A stretch of DNA of 64,000 bases from Marinobacter sp. ATCH36 (GTDB lineage Bacteria; Pseudomonadota; Gammaproteobacteria; Pseudomonadales; Oleiphilaceae), in NCBI RefSeq assembly GCF_023555055.1, contig NZ_JAMJPL010000001.1:1426001-1490000 (forward strand). Reading direction: 5' to 3'. The notes beneath the pieces are model-generated. The model was not told the DNA's origin. It ran no database searches and was given only the letters and a program-made list of their open reading frames with translations. Shown in pieces: positions 42,976 through 51,905 of the stretch (positions are counted from its first letter, which is position 1; each line of letters begins with the position of its first letter). A program made the translations under genes and the position numbers.

Positions 42976-44265
42976 TCACTTCACCATTCGGTGCAAAGCT
43001 TCGGGCGTGATTTCGCTTATGGACTTGCAGCCGGAAAGCCCCATGGTCAGCTCGAAATCCGTTTTCAGGTTGGCAATCACTTCCCGCACCCCGGCTTCGC
43101 CGGCAATCGCCAGCCCGTAGACCCAGGGCCGGCCCAGGCCGACGGCGGTGGCGCCCAGGGCAAGTGCCTTGAAAACGTCGGCGCCGGTGCGGATGCCGCT
43201 GTCCATGATGACCGGAATCCGGCCGGCAACGGCTTCAACCACCGCTGGCAGGGCCTCGAGGCTGCCGATGGCACCGTCCACCTGGCGCCCGCCGTGGTTG
43301 GAGACGATGATGCCGTCCATGCCATGGTCCACCGCTTTGCGGCCGTCGTCCGGATGCTGGATGCCTTTCAGTACGATTGGCAGGTGGGTGTGATCACGCA
43401 GCATCTTCAGATCGTCCCAGGTTAACGAGGGTTTGGAATAGACGGCGATAAATTCCTGCACTGCCGCCATGGCCTTGCCGGAACTGATGCCGTCCAGGGC
43501 ACCGCCGGGCCAGGACTGGCCGATCTGTTTGAGGGTTTTGAGCGTTTCCAGCGACAGCTTGGGCCTGGCCATGTTGACCTGCTGGCTCGGGTTTTTCAGA
43601 CTTTCCAGAAAGACCGGGTCGCTGGTGTACTGGGCAATGCCTTTGCCCCTCAGGAAGGGCAGGTAGGCCAGATCCAGATCCCGGGTGCGCCAGCCCAGCA
43701 TGGTGGTGTCCAGGGTGACCACGATGGCTTCGCAGCCACAGCGTTCGGCCCGGGTGACCAGGCTTCGCACAAGGTCGTCGGATTTGCTCCAGTAAAGTTG
43801 GAACCAGCGCGCGCCGTCGCCCATGGCGTCGGCTACCTTTTCCATGGGCTGCGATGCCTGGTTGGAAAAGATCATGGGTATGCCTTCGGCTGCGGCAGCG
43901 CGGCCAACGGCCTGGTCGGCGTCACCGTGGGCCATTTCCAGCACGCCGATCGGGCTCAACAGGAAGGGGCTGGGCAGGGTTCGGCCGAACAGGTTAACGC
44001 TGGTGTCCCGTTTGGATACGTCGTTTAGCATGCGCGGAACAATGCGCTGGCGTTCAAAGGATTCCCGATTCGCGCGCATGGTGCTTTCCAATCCGGCCCC
44101 GCCGGCAATGTAGGCGTAGGCCTCCGCGCTCATGGCATCGCAGCCCTTGCGTTCAAGCTCGTGAAAATCCACCGGTACCAGCGGTTTTTCGCCGCTCAGG
44201 CCTTTGCTGTAGATGTCCTGCTGGCGGTTGATGGTCGGCGCTCGGCGACCGGGGCTGTTGTCCAT
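42976..44265 (-). CDS. FMN-dependent alpha-hydroxyacid oxidase/dehydrogenase (LldD-like)
   Basis: 429 residues from ATG 44265. TIM-barrel FMN enzyme: AYIAGGAGLESTMRANR, LSPIGVLEMAHGDAD, the catalytic ... GMDGIIVSNHGGRQVDGA (His/Arg) and IMDSGIRTGADVFKALALGA. Oxidises a 2-hydroxyacid such as lactate; lactate monooxygenase activity is also possible. The gene starts just after a BIME. Confidence 0.9.
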   Translation of the reverse strand: MDNSPGRRAPTINRQQDIYSKGLSGEKPLVPVDFHELERKGCDAMSAEAYAYIAGGAGLESTMRANRESFERQRIVPRMLNDVSKRDTSVNLFGRTLPSPFLLSPIGVLEMAHGDADQAVGRAAAAEGIPMIFSNQASQPMEKVADAMGDGARWFQLYWSKSDDLVRSLVTRAERCGCEAIVVTLDTTMLGWRTRDLDLAYLPFLRGKGIAQYTSDPVFLESLKNPSQQVNMARPKLSLETLKTLKQIGQSWPGGALDGISSGKAMAAVQEFIAVYSKPSLTWDDLKMLRDHTHLPIVLKGIQHPDDGRKAVDHGMDGIIVSNHGGRQVDGAIGSLEALPAVVEAVAGRIPVIMDSGIRTGADVFKALALGATAVGLGRPWVYGLAIAGEAGVREVIANLKTDFELTMGLSGCKSISEITPEALHRMVK

Positions 44266-44283
44266 GGTGGTACTCCGTTGTTG

Positions 44284-44337
44284 TGGGGTCAGACCCCAAT
44301 ACATTTGGTGCTGCAAAACGACATGGGGTCTGACCCC
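44284..44337. repeat. BIME: two REP-like palindromes
   Basis: TGGGGTCAGACCCCA, a 24-base spacer and TGGGGTCTGACCCC in the gap between two minus-strand genes. Confidence 0.85.
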
Positions 44338-44348
44338 CTTACGCCATT

Positions 44349-44876
44349 TCAACGTTTTTCCTGGCTCAGGGTGAGAACGCCCGATTGTTGGGAGAAGTTA
44401 AGCTGTCCAAGAACGCTCATTCCCAGCAGCACCATGTTGGGGTCCATGGCGGGGTTGATGGTGCCGGATACATTATTGAACGTGATATCGCCCAGGCGGA
44501 GTTCCTGAATGGTCGTGCTCCACACCTTTACTGTGCCAGCCGCGGTGCGTGCAAGGCCGGACTGTTCCCGGGTAAGGCCTGCTTTTTGGGCGACAGATTC
44601 TGAGACTGACACGGTTGTGGCTCCGGTATCCAGAATGAAGGTGACGTCCTGGTTGTTGATGGTGCCGTTTGCCAAATAATGGCCCTGGCGGTTGGCCTGT
44701 AGTTCAATTTCAGTGGAGCTGCCGCGGGTTTGGCTGACCAGTTGCTGGTTAGGGTTGTTCTGTCGGGAGTCCCAACCGCTGATTAAATACGCCACAGCAG
44801 CGAGAAACACAGCCCAGAAAGCGGCGAAGTAAAGTAAGTATCGGATTTCGGGTTTGATGATGCCAGATTTACTCAT
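44349..44876 (-). CDS. Retropepsin-like aspartic protease (TIGR02281 type)
   Basis: 175 residues. An N-terminal membrane anchor (YLLYFAAFWAVFLAAVAYLIS) is followed by a clan AA protease domain with FILDTGATTVSVSE (active-site DTGA) and MVLLGMSVLGQLNF. Periplasmic, function of the family unknown. Confidence 0.88.
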   Translation of the reverse strand: MSKSGIIKPEIRYLLYFAAFWAVFLAAVAYLISGWDSRQNNPNQQLVSQTRGSSTEIELQANRQGHYLANGTINNQDVTFILDTGATTVSVSESVAQKAGLTREQSGLARTAAGTVKVWSTTIQELRLGDITFNNVSGTINPAMDPNMVLLGMSVLGQLNFSQQSGVLTLSQEKR

Positions 44877-44932
44877 CCCATTCCTTGTCGTGGGCCGCTT
44901 AATAACGGTATCAACTCTAACTTATTCTGCAA

Positions 44933-45100
44933 TTAGTTCCCTTTTTTGAATTTTGCTTTGCAATTGCCGCTCATGCACATCGTACAGTAGTGCTCACGGT
45001 CCTCGTGTTTGGTGCCCTCTGCGATAGTGATGCCGCAGCCGTTGCAGAGCAGGGTCGCAACGTCCCCGTTAACTTTTACGATTGCGTGTTCATAATTCAT
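44933..45100 (-). CDS. Small zinc-ribbon-like protein
   Basis: 55 residues from MNYEHAIVKVNGD. Three pairs/sets of cysteines (LLCNGCG, YCTMCMSGNC) suggest zinc binding. An in-frame ATG lies at 45121. Confidence 0.6.
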   Translation of the reverse strand: MNYEHAIVKVNGDVATLLCNGCGITIAEGTKHEDREHYCTMCMSGNCKAKFKKGN

Positions 45101-45128
45101 AAGTCGAACCTTGTCGCACATTGTTTCA

Positions 45129-45614
45129 TTAGATCTTCACCTTGTCCCCAAGTGCCAGTTCACCCCCTTCAACCACCCGCGTAGTAATTCCCCCATGTCC
45201 GCGCATGGCGTTATATCCACCTGGCCCTAGCGCGGTCTCCATTTTGCTGCACGGATGGCATAGCCCGGTGTATTCCAGCACCACGCCTCCAATCTGGAAC
45301 CTTTTGCCCTTCAGGGCCAGCAGGTTCAGGCCAGAGACCACGATGTTACGCCGGAAAATCTCGGGATCAACGGCCTCCCGTTGCAGGCAGGAAACGATAG
45401 CGTACAGGTGCTCTTTCTGGATCAGTGTCACCTGTCGTTTGCTGGTTTCGCGGCCTTTGAATCGGTCGCCTTCCAGGCCTTTGCCTGGGATGACCGTCAC
45501 GCTATCGAGCGCTGTCATCGGTTCACCACGGGCAGGGCGGATGCCGATCCATTCCACGCGACCGGATTGGGGCAGGGTGTCTAGAAGGGTTTGAAGTGGG
45601 GTTGGTTCGGGCAT
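45129..45614 (-). CDS. MOSC-domain protein
   Basis: 161 residues from ATG 45614. The N-terminal MPEPTPLQTLLDTLPQSGRVEWIGIRP is the piece repeated elsewhere. The MOSC core has GLEGDRF, RQVTLIQ, IFRRNIVVSGLNL and the conserved cysteine in GLCHPCSKME, which in family members binds molybdenum cofactor or persulfide sulfur. This is the complete copy of the gene whose fragments lie at 27778, 38016, 59464 and (start only) 61382. Confidence 0.9.
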   Translation of the reverse strand: MPEPTPLQTLLDTLPQSGRVEWIGIRPARGEPMTALDSVTVIPGKGLEGDRFKGRETSKRQVTLIQKEHLYAIVSCLQREAVDPEIFRRNIVVSGLNLLALKGKRFQIGGVVLEYTGLCHPCSKMETALGPGGYNAMRGHGGITTRVVEGGELALGDKVKI

Positions 45615-45654
45615 CGGCAGATTCCTGTGCGCAGAGTCTCTTGTGGGTATCGAA

Positions 45655-46288
45655 TCAGGTTTGGGTAGTTCGATTAAGCGCATGGCGAATGTAGTCCGCC
45701 ATAGTGTCGGTAAACGCTTTTATCCGGCTGACCCGGCGAAGATCCGGATGAATCAGTATCCACAGTGGTACGGACAGTTCGGGCAATGGGTTTGTCAGCC
45801 TTTTGAGATAAGCGTCGGAATCGCCCAGGTAGCAGGGCAGTACTGCCACTTCTGAGCCGTTTCGCACGGCCGTTTGCATTCCCAGCATTGAATCCACGCG
45901 ATAGTTGCATTGGCCATCAAGGCCATGTTGCGTCATCCAGGTTTCAAGCGCGCTGTCTCCCATGTGTTTGTCGGGCCCAATCCAATTGCACTCCGGCAGT
46001 GTTTGCAGGGGGGTATGAGCGTCCGGCCAGGCGGCGTTCAGCGCCCTTGATGTTGGCTTCGACCTGCTGTGCGACGGCGGCAATATCTTCCCCCGCTGGA
46101 GTGGGTGTATAGCCAGTCCGCGACCGTTCAAATAGCGCCACACCCAGCCGTTTTTCTAAGTTGCCGAGCCGCCTGAAAACCGTGGCATGGCTGACCTTCA
46201 GCCGCCGACCCGCTCCGGACAGGGTGCCGGATTCCGAAATTGCCCAAACGATTTGCAGATCATCCCAGCGGATAGACTGTTCATCCAT
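45655..46288 (-). pseudogene. LysR-family regulator, internally deleted and frameshifted
   Basis: Start MDEQSIRWDDLQIVWAISE with a complete HTH to about residue 80 (LKVSHATVFRRLGNLEKRLGVALFERSRTGY). About 90 residues of the ligand domain are missing, then the C-terminal part (MLGMQTAVRNGSEVAVLPCYLGDSD) follows in another frame to 45655. Divergent from the quinone-reductase relic. Confidence 0.85.
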
Positions 46289-46377
46289 GCAAATGAAACT
46301 CGCAGTAATTTGGAATTCCTGTGTATTTGATAACAGCATAGGCTGTTGTGAAAAGGGTGCAACAGGAGTGACGGGTT

Positions 46378-46660
46378 ATGAATGTGTTAATTGTGCTGGC
46401 TCATCCAGAGCGGGCCTCGTTCAACGGCGGGCAGAGCAGGACTACTTCGCGCCTTTAACCGAGCAGCGGTCACACTACGATCGCGGCCATTTCCGGGGGA
46501 AAAAGGCAGTGTGCTCTGTAACCACCGGCTCACTGGAACAGGCGTTCATGCCCTTTGGCCGGGCTGGCAATATGGTGGAGTGGTTGTGGCCGATGCACTC
46601 GTCACTTTGCTACGTTGGGTTTGATGTTCTGGCGCCCCTAGAGCGGATCGCGATCTCCGT
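46378..46660 (+). pseudogene. NAD(P)H quinone oxidoreductase (flavodoxin fold), internally deleted
   Basis: Start MNVLIVLAHPERASFNGG is the family start; the frame then stops at 46456-46458. The centre/C-terminal part (HFRGKKAVCSVTTGSLEQAFMPFGR ... LWPMHSSLCYVGFDVLAP) is readable in another frame and is cut by a REP palindrome at 46660. Active centre lost. Confidence 0.85.
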
Positions 46661-46674
46661 GGGGTCAGACCCCA
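46660..46674. repeat. REP-like palindrome
   Basis: TGGGGTCAGACCCCA at the end of the quinone-reductase relic. Confidence 0.8.
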
Positions 46675-46692
46675 ATGTGCTAGACACGAAAG

Positions 46693-48588
46693 TCACCGTA
46701 GCAGCCGCCCCAGCACCTTCTCGATCCGTTGCACAGGTTGGCGCCATTTTACGTAGAGATCGGCCTGAGGCGGTTCGGCCGGAATGGCAGTGACATCCCC
46801 CAGGTGCCGGGTGTGCCTGGCCGAGGTGCCCAGGTATTCCAGTCGCTGGCGATCAGCGCCATAGTTGCTGCAGAGGAAATTGATCATGGATTCGGTGAGC
46901 GGCAGATGATACAGCTGGGTCAGCCGGGTGGCGATCAGCTCCGCCGCGGGCCCCAGGTTTTCCTGTATCTCCTTGGCGGCAGCGGTGCCAAGACCGGCCT
47001 TGGCATCGGCACTGAAGCCGGTTTCCAGGCCTTCCAGATAAATACCATTGCTGCTGTCAATCGCCCGCTGGACCGCAGGGTTCTCCAGTTCCACCAATGG
47101 TTCCAGAATCAGTGCCAGATGAACGCCCAGGCGCTTCGCCCTGTCCACCGGCAGGGGCTCGCCCCGCTGCAGGATGCCCTGACTGCCCTTGGTGATCTGC
47201 ATTTCATCCAGGTACCGGCAGAAGCCCTCCGTAAGGGCCAGCTTCTGGTGGTCTTCCAAGGCAATGGTGCTCTCCCGAATCAGCAGGCCCTGGCGTCGCT
47301 GGCTGCGGTTACCGGCAGCAGTCTCGGGTAACTGGCGCTGACGCAGTCGTTCCCAAACTTTCAGGGCCCGGACTTTGGCACGATAGCTTTCTTGCAGACG
47401 ATCAATAGCCTGGCGTGTCAGCCTGGCGTAACGCAGGGCCCGGCGCAGGGCCTCGCGCGTGACCGCATCCCTCGCGAGAGCTGAGCGGCGCCCGGTTGAC
47501 TCCGCCAGCAGTTGTCCCAGATCGGCGTTAGCCTGGGCCAGGCGCTGATCCAGGCTCATGCCCGCAGCATCCGGGGCAGGAGCGACAAGACCGGTTTCGG
47601 TCAACAGCGAGTTAAAATCGTGCAGGCGCTGTTGCGCCGAAGCCCGAACCTGTCGGTAGTCGCTCTGGGTACGTTCCATTTGATCCAGAACCCGGGCCAG
47701 TTTCCAGTCGCCCGCATAGTCGATGGTCAGCCGGGTGATGCGGCGGTTATTGAGCAGCTCGAACGTCAATAGCAGCAGCTCTTCCACGTCCGTCAAGGAC
47801 ATGAGAGACAGATCGTCATAGTGGGCAGCGGCAAAAATCTGGGCAATAAAGTTACGATTCCGGGGAATGCCCGCCTCCTGAGACGGCGCAATCCCCTGCA
47901 GGCGCTGTTCCAAAGCCTGGAATACTAAAGGCGAGCTGCCCCGGAAAGCGGCAATGGCAACGTCCCGCCGCGCTGCGCTGTGCCTGACCCAGTCTTCCAC
48001 CCGGCTGTGCATGCCGGCCCGGCGGTAAATCTCGATACGCTGGGCAATCTCCGCCAGATCCCGGTCGCCGGTCAGATCCTCCACGGCCATGGCAATGCTG
48101 CTGGAGCCCACATCCAGCTTGCCCAGAAGGATAAAGGCGGCTTCCCGCTGGCGCTGGTCGTCCGGCAGTGTGGCCAGATGCAGGTCACGCATGGTGAACA
48201 TCAGGTCCGGAGCCATATCCAGAGTGCGGGTGATGTTGGCTTTGGCCCTGGCCTGGCGTTTGCCGCGTATGGCGTCGGCGGCGACACGGGCAACCAGGCC
48301 TATGGTGGCCGCGAGAACCACGTAGATGGCAAAGAAAACATAGGTGGCAACCGAGGCGGGCTCGCCGTAACCCAGGTAGGATCCCCCTTGCATTGCCAGG
48401 AAAGTAACCGGGCCAGCGGTCCAAAGCAGTTGCAGCAAGGTCAGCGTCCATGGCACTTTTCGGGTGCTGGCGGCCATGTCGTCGATGCGGCTGCGTCCGA
48501 CCCGCTCCAGGTTAACCTGGGAACCGCCGCTTTCATCCCGGGGTTGTCCGCGGGGCCGAAACCCGCGGGGTAGAAAGCGCCTGATCAT
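46693..48588 (-). CDS. Large uncharacterised membrane-anchored protein
   Basis: 631 residues. Two membrane segments near residues 46-66 and 82-104, then ~520 residues of mostly alpha-helical cytoplasmic sequence rich in Arg, Gln and Leu. No motif recognised. Single gene on its strand between the relics and a LysR gene; normal GC and length suggest it is functional. Confidence 0.7.
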   Translation of the reverse strand: MIRRFLPRGFRPRGQPRDESGGSQVNLERVGRSRIDDMAASTRKVPWTLTLLQLLWTAGPVTFLAMQGGSYLGYGEPASVATYVFFAIYVVLAATIGLVARVAADAIRGKRQARAKANITRTLDMAPDLMFTMRDLHLATLPDDQRQREAAFILLGKLDVGSSSIAMAVEDLTGDRDLAEIAQRIEIYRRAGMHSRVEDWVRHSAARRDVAIAAFRGSSPLVFQALEQRLQGIAPSQEAGIPRNRNFIAQIFAAAHYDDLSLMSLTDVEELLLLTFELLNNRRITRLTIDYAGDWKLARVLDQMERTQSDYRQVRASAQQRLHDFNSLLTETGLVAPAPDAAGMSLDQRLAQANADLGQLLAESTGRRSALARDAVTREALRRALRYARLTRQAIDRLQESYRAKVRALKVWERLRQRQLPETAAGNRSQRRQGLLIRESTIALEDHQKLALTEGFCRYLDEMQITKGSQGILQRGEPLPVDRAKRLGVHLALILEPLVELENPAVQRAIDSSNGIYLEGLETGFSADAKAGLGTAAAKEIQENLGPAAELIATRLTQLYHLPLTESMINFLCSNYGADRQRLEYLGTSARHTRHLGDVTAIPAEPPQADLYVKWRQPVQRIEKVLGRLLR

Positions 48589-48756
48589 AAATCACCTGAA
48601 CTTCGGTACTGTTGGCAGCGTACACTAAACCCTTCGCGGGACCGGAGCCAGATCTCAGGGGCGACAGCACGGTAATCCCTTAGACGCGAGGGCCGTTGTC
48701 ATATCCGGATTCACCCCCTTCAATAACCCGAGGAAGCTCCCCCGGGCACAGGGCAC

Positions 48757-49641
48757 CTATGGCTGCCACCCACTGACAATCAGATCAAACATCGCCCGTA
48801 AATCCGCCCGCTCGTAGCTGCGAACGCCGCACACCAGGCTCAGATCCGTCTTGAGAGCGGGTTCTTCAAAAATTCGAATCGCCCCCCGTTGTTGTGATTG
48901 CAGCGCAAATTCCCGCTCTACCAGACCAAACCCCATACCAGATTTAACCATGACTATGGTTGAGTACTCATCATCGGAGCTGGTGGCTGCCTCTGCTATG
49001 GTTGCCCGGCGACCGAGCAATTCCCCCATGAAGCCAAAAAATGGGCAGTCCTGGTTGGGCCAGATCCAGGGAAGACGCCGGCGTGCGTCGAAGTCATCCG
49101 GAAGCGTGTCGATGCTGGCATCTGCCGGCCCTATAACGGCTACCTGCACTGGAGCGAGTGGCACAATTCGGAGCCTTGCATCCTTCCAGTTTCCGTAGAC
49201 ATAACCCAGGTCCAGGTCATCAGAAAGTACCTGCTCGATGATCTGTGCCGATGATCGGGTCCTCATTTCCACATTCAGATGCGGGAGGGCGGTTGTTTTC
49301 AGGCGCAGCACCTCATCGATCCGGAGGTACTCGGGCGGCGAGTTCAAACCGAGACGAATCGTTGCCTGTGGCACGGCGCGCAGGGTGAGTGCGGTGTTGC
49401 GCACGCTCTCCACCGCAGAGAACACCTGGCGTACCGGCGCCAATAATTGTTCGCCGGCCGCGGTCAGGGACATGCCTTTCTTGCTCCGCTCAAACAGCAG
49501 CACCTGCAATTCGTCCTCGAGTTGGCGAAGGTGCTCGCTCACGGCAGACGGTGTTGAGTGTCGGCGCGCGGCTGCGCGAGTCAGGTTGGATTCCTCTGCG
49601 ACCAGGAGAAATGACTTAAGTCTGTCCAGTTTTATGTTCAT
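48757..49641 (-). CDS. LysR-family transcriptional regulator
   Basis: 294 residues; HTH ~1-62 (LVAEESNLTRAAARRHSTPSAVSEHLRQLEDELQVLLFERSKKGM), full ligand domain. Divergent from a DUF1127 gene. Confidence 0.9.
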   Translation of the reverse strand: MNIKLDRLKSFLLVAEESNLTRAAARRHSTPSAVSEHLRQLEDELQVLLFERSKKGMSLTAAGEQLLAPVRQVFSAVESVRNTALTLRAVPQATIRLGLNSPPEYLRIDEVLRLKTTALPHLNVEMRTRSSAQIIEQVLSDDLDLGYVYGNWKDARLRIVPLAPVQVAVIGPADASIDTLPDDFDARRRLPWIWPNQDCPFFGFMGELLGRRATIAEAATSSDDEYSTIVMVKSGMGFGLVEREFALQSQQRGAIRIFEEPALKTDLSLVCGVRSYERADLRAMFDLIVSGWQP

Positions 49642-49744
49642 ATTTTCAGAACACCAGGTTCATATAATGTCCATGGACGACCTTTATCAGGCCATCGACA
49701 ATGGCTTCATTGTAGTCATCGTTCACATTTACAGGAAGATAAAA

Positions 49745-49987
49745 ATGAAGCTTGAATCCACTTTCCAGCTACGCTGTATGTCCGCAGACATCAGCAGCCA
49801 GCATGCAAAACCTAATCTTTTCAAACGGACCCGGGACACACTGAGGTTCTATGCGCAACGTTGGAACCGGCGGTATCGGCTGAGGCAGTCGCTGTACGAG
49901 ATGGATACGCAACTGATCGAAAAGGATATTGGAGTGCCCTACGGCAGTTTGTCGGAAGAGGCCCATAAACCTTTCTGGCGTGATTGA
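49745..49987 (+). CDS. DUF1127 small protein (YjiS-like)
   Basis: 80 residues from ATG 49745 (AGGAAGA upstream). The C-terminal Arg/Trp/Tyr-rich helix RWNRRYRLRQSLYEMDTQLIEKDIGVPYGSL is the DUF1127 motif, found in small regulatory or RNA-linked proteins. Possibly controlled by the divergent LysR. Confidence 0.82.
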   Translation: MKLESTFQLRCMSADISSQHAKPNLFKRTRDTLRFYAQRWNRRYRLRQSLYEMDTQLIEKDIGVPYGSLSEEAHKPFWRD

Positions 49988-50138
49988 AGCCGCCTTTTGG
50001 GAGACTCTGATAGCTCTCAGGTTTCCTGAACTGGAACTTGGGTATTACGGCATCTTTGTTTACCATAAACGCATGAGGTGCCAGTGACGGCCCCCTGAAA
50101 AAAATGGATGATTCTTCAAGGACAGAAGGAACAAAGGA

Positions 50139-50636
50139 ATGAGCAAGAAAGTTGTGCTGTTGGGTGATATGGGAACTGACCACCAGGGGTTCCCGCCCAC
50201 TCCGGTAACTGCCGGTTCCCCCGATGTACTGATTGATGGCAAGCCTGTCGCCCGCGTTGGCGATCCACTCGCGCCGCACTCCAAGCCTAAGCATCCTCCC
50301 CATCCGCGAGCTATCGCCGCTGGTTCGGCAACCGTGTTGATCAATGGTATTCCTGCAGCGGTGACCGGTGGTGCGATTTCGTGTGGGGGCGTTACTATCG
50401 GCAGTGGCAGTGTTGTTATTGGTGACACATATACGTCCGCGCCGTTTTCCGGCGTTTCGCCGGCACCACCTAAGGCTGCTCGGCGGGCGGAGGCATCTTT
50501 TGCGCGCAGTGCTGATGGTGGGCTCGCGGAATCCCCAGGTTCCAAAGGGTTCGCTCGCGGGGTGGATAGCGTACCTGCTGGCGGAGCGGGTGGTGAGGCC
50601 GCAGGCGAAATCCTGAGAAGGTCTATTCATGAGTGA
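50139..50636 (+). CDS. PAAR-domain protein (type VI secretion spike tip)
   Basis: 165 residues; PAAR-type repeats with GDMGTDHQGFPPTPVTAGSPDVLIDGKPVARVGDP and HPRAIAAGSATVLINGIPAAVTGGAISCGG, His/Cys residues for zinc. The ~65-residue C-terminal part is Ala/Gly-rich, without a recognised toxin. Its stop overlaps the next gene by 8 bases. No other T6SS gene nearby: an orphan PAAR locus. Confidence 0.87.
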   Translation: MSKKVVLLGDMGTDHQGFPPTPVTAGSPDVLIDGKPVARVGDPLAPHSKPKHPPHPRAIAAGSATVLINGIPAAVTGGAISCGGVTIGSGSVVIGDTYTSAPFSGVSPAPPKAARRAEASFARSADGGLAESPGSKGFARGVDSVPAGGAGGEAAGEILRRSIHE

Positions 50637-50826
50637 TGAAAAATTGACGTTGCTGGCTGAGATTACGATCGTGGCCGCTCTGGGCATTGCTATCATTCTG
50701 CTTTTATTGATGGTTACGCTGTTTTCCGAAAAACTGTGGAAGTCGAACGGCGAATTGCAACTCCAGGCAAGCAACTGGATGAAATCCGTAGCATCTGGGG
50801 AAACGGGCCGATCGGTCGCTGGATGA
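50629..50826 (+). CDS. Small membrane protein downstream of PAAR
   Basis: 65 residues, one strong membrane segment (ITIVAALGIAIILLLLMVTLF). Overlaps the PAAR gene by 8 bases and the next gene by ~90. Candidate immunity or accessory protein by position only. Confidence 0.55.
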   Translation: MSDEKLTLLAEITIVAALGIAIILLLLMVTLFSEKLWKSNGELQLQASNWMKSVASGETGRSVAG

Positions 50827-51023
50827 GGGTGATGCATGTATACGCTTTCGTGGTTTTCCGACACATTCCACGAATAGGACCCCGTATCGAAACCAGAATG
50901 GGTGATGAGAGCGAACCTTTGCCGCTCTCGTTGAAATTGTGGGTGGTGGTACCCTTCACCGTTTATGCTGTTCTTATGTTTTTGTTTTTCTTTTCAGGTT
51001 GGTATCTGGGAGCGTTGGATTAG
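50736..51023 (+). CDS. Membrane protein in the PAAR locus
   Basis: 95 residues from GTG 50736 (ATG 50821 internal). LDEIRSIWGNGPIGRWMRVMHVYAFVVFRHIPRIG precedes a membrane segment (LWVVVPFTVYAVLMFLFFFSGWYLG). Overlaps the previous gene in another frame. Confidence 0.55.
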   Translation: MEVERRIATPGKQLDEIRSIWGNGPIGRWMRVMHVYAFVVFRHIPRIGPRIETRMGDESEPLPLSLKLWVVVPFTVYAVLMFLFFFSGWYLGALD

Positions 51024-51026
51024 TGG

Positions 51027-51161
51027 GTGTCAGCACAGGAGGCTCTTTCACCATATGTACCTGAGCTGACGGGCTCTGATTTCGAAGCGTTTTTGGAGTC
51101 TCGTGATAAAGAAGTTTTCCAGGATGTTCGGAAAGAGCTCGAAGTGTTAGAGAGGGCGTAA
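51027..51161 (+). CDS. Short open frame, possible remnant
   Basis: GTG 51027 to TAA 51161, 44 residues (EALSPYVPELTGSDFEAFLESRDKEVFQDV). Coding-like composition; probably the end of a lost PAAR-locus gene. Low confidence. Confidence 0.3.
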   Translation: MSAQEALSPYVPELTGSDFEAFLESRDKEVFQDVRKELEVLERA

Positions 51162-51163
51162 CC

Positions 51164-51619
51164 ATGCAAATCGGAGTGATCGCAGACACCCATAGCAAAA
51201 TGCGTCCCGAGGCCCTGGCCGCATTGAAAGGTTCGGACGTGATCCTTCATGCCGGTGACGTGGGGCGAGACGAGGTTCTGGATGCGCTGGAGGCGATCGC
51301 CCCTTTGGTTGCGATCCGTGGCAACATCGACAAGACAGGCCGCGCAGCGAATCTTCCGGATGTTCAGGATCTGGAATTCCTCGGCCACTCCTTCTACATG
51401 CTCCACGACGTCAAAACCCTCGACATCAATCCGCAAGGCCGTTACCGCGTGGTAATCGCCGGGCATTCCCACAAACCCCGTAACGAGTGGATCGGCGACG
51501 TGCTCTACTTCAACCCAGGTGGCGCCGGGCCCCGGCGCTTTACTCTGCCGATCACCGTGGGGCGGCTGCAGGTGAGTGAAGACGGTGTGGTTGGTGAGAT
51601 TATTGAGTTGCCGGTTTGA
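51164..51619 (+). CDS. Metallophosphoesterase (YfcE/MJ0936 type)
   Basis: 151 residues with IADTHSKM, ILHAGDVG, RGNID and AGHSHKPR, the full set of dimetal ligands of small phosphodiesterases. ATG two bases after the preceding frame's stop. Confidence 0.9.
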   Translation: MQIGVIADTHSKMRPEALAALKGSDVILHAGDVGRDEVLDALEAIAPLVAIRGNIDKTGRAANLPDVQDLEFLGHSFYMLHDVKTLDINPQGRYRVVIAGHSHKPRNEWIGDVLYFNPGGAGPRRFTLPITVGRLQVSEDGVVGEIIELPV

Positions 51620-51624
51620 TCAGT

Positions 51625-51652
51625 TGGGAAACCGGGACAGATGTATTTTCTG
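51625..51652. repeat. GGGACAG-type repeat tail
   Basis: GGGAAACCGGGACAGATG then TATTTTC, just after the phosphoesterase stop. Confidence 0.75.
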
Positions 51653-51710
51653 CTTTAACTCATCTAGCCGTTAGAAAGGACTCTATGCTCAAAAAAGCAA
51701 GGAGGAGCTC

Positions 51711-51875
51711 ATGGCCAGACAGACCGGGCCGAACGCCCTGGCCCTGTTGGGTTTTCCCGGATTTTCCGGTTTTCTTGTGGCTGACGAGTGCGAGATGGAC
51801 GAAACCGATCGGGCTTTGCTGGAGCGGGTTCTAAGCAGAAGTTACAGCTGGTCGGCGGTTGGCGAAAATATCGCT
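51711..51875 (+). pseudogene. CAP-domain protein, internally deleted copy
   Basis: Copy of 33693-34202. It keeps MARQTGPNALALLGF ... DETDRALLERV, then jumps directly to LSRSYSWSAVGENIAGG, a loss of ~80 codons at a junction in GAGCGGGT. It ends in a REP palindrome at 51875. Confidence 0.9.
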
Positions 51876-51897
51876 GGGGGTCAGACCCCAAGAAAAC
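51875..51897. repeat. REP-like palindrome with start of tail
   Basis: TGGGGGTCAGACCCCA followed by AGAAAACC. Confidence 0.75.
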
Positions 51898-51905
51898 CAA
51901 CGCTG

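Noticed and set aside
45553..45600. G-quadruplex in the MOSC 5' repeat
   Set aside because: The intact copy has four G-runs, but two of the relic copies break them, so conservation does not support it.
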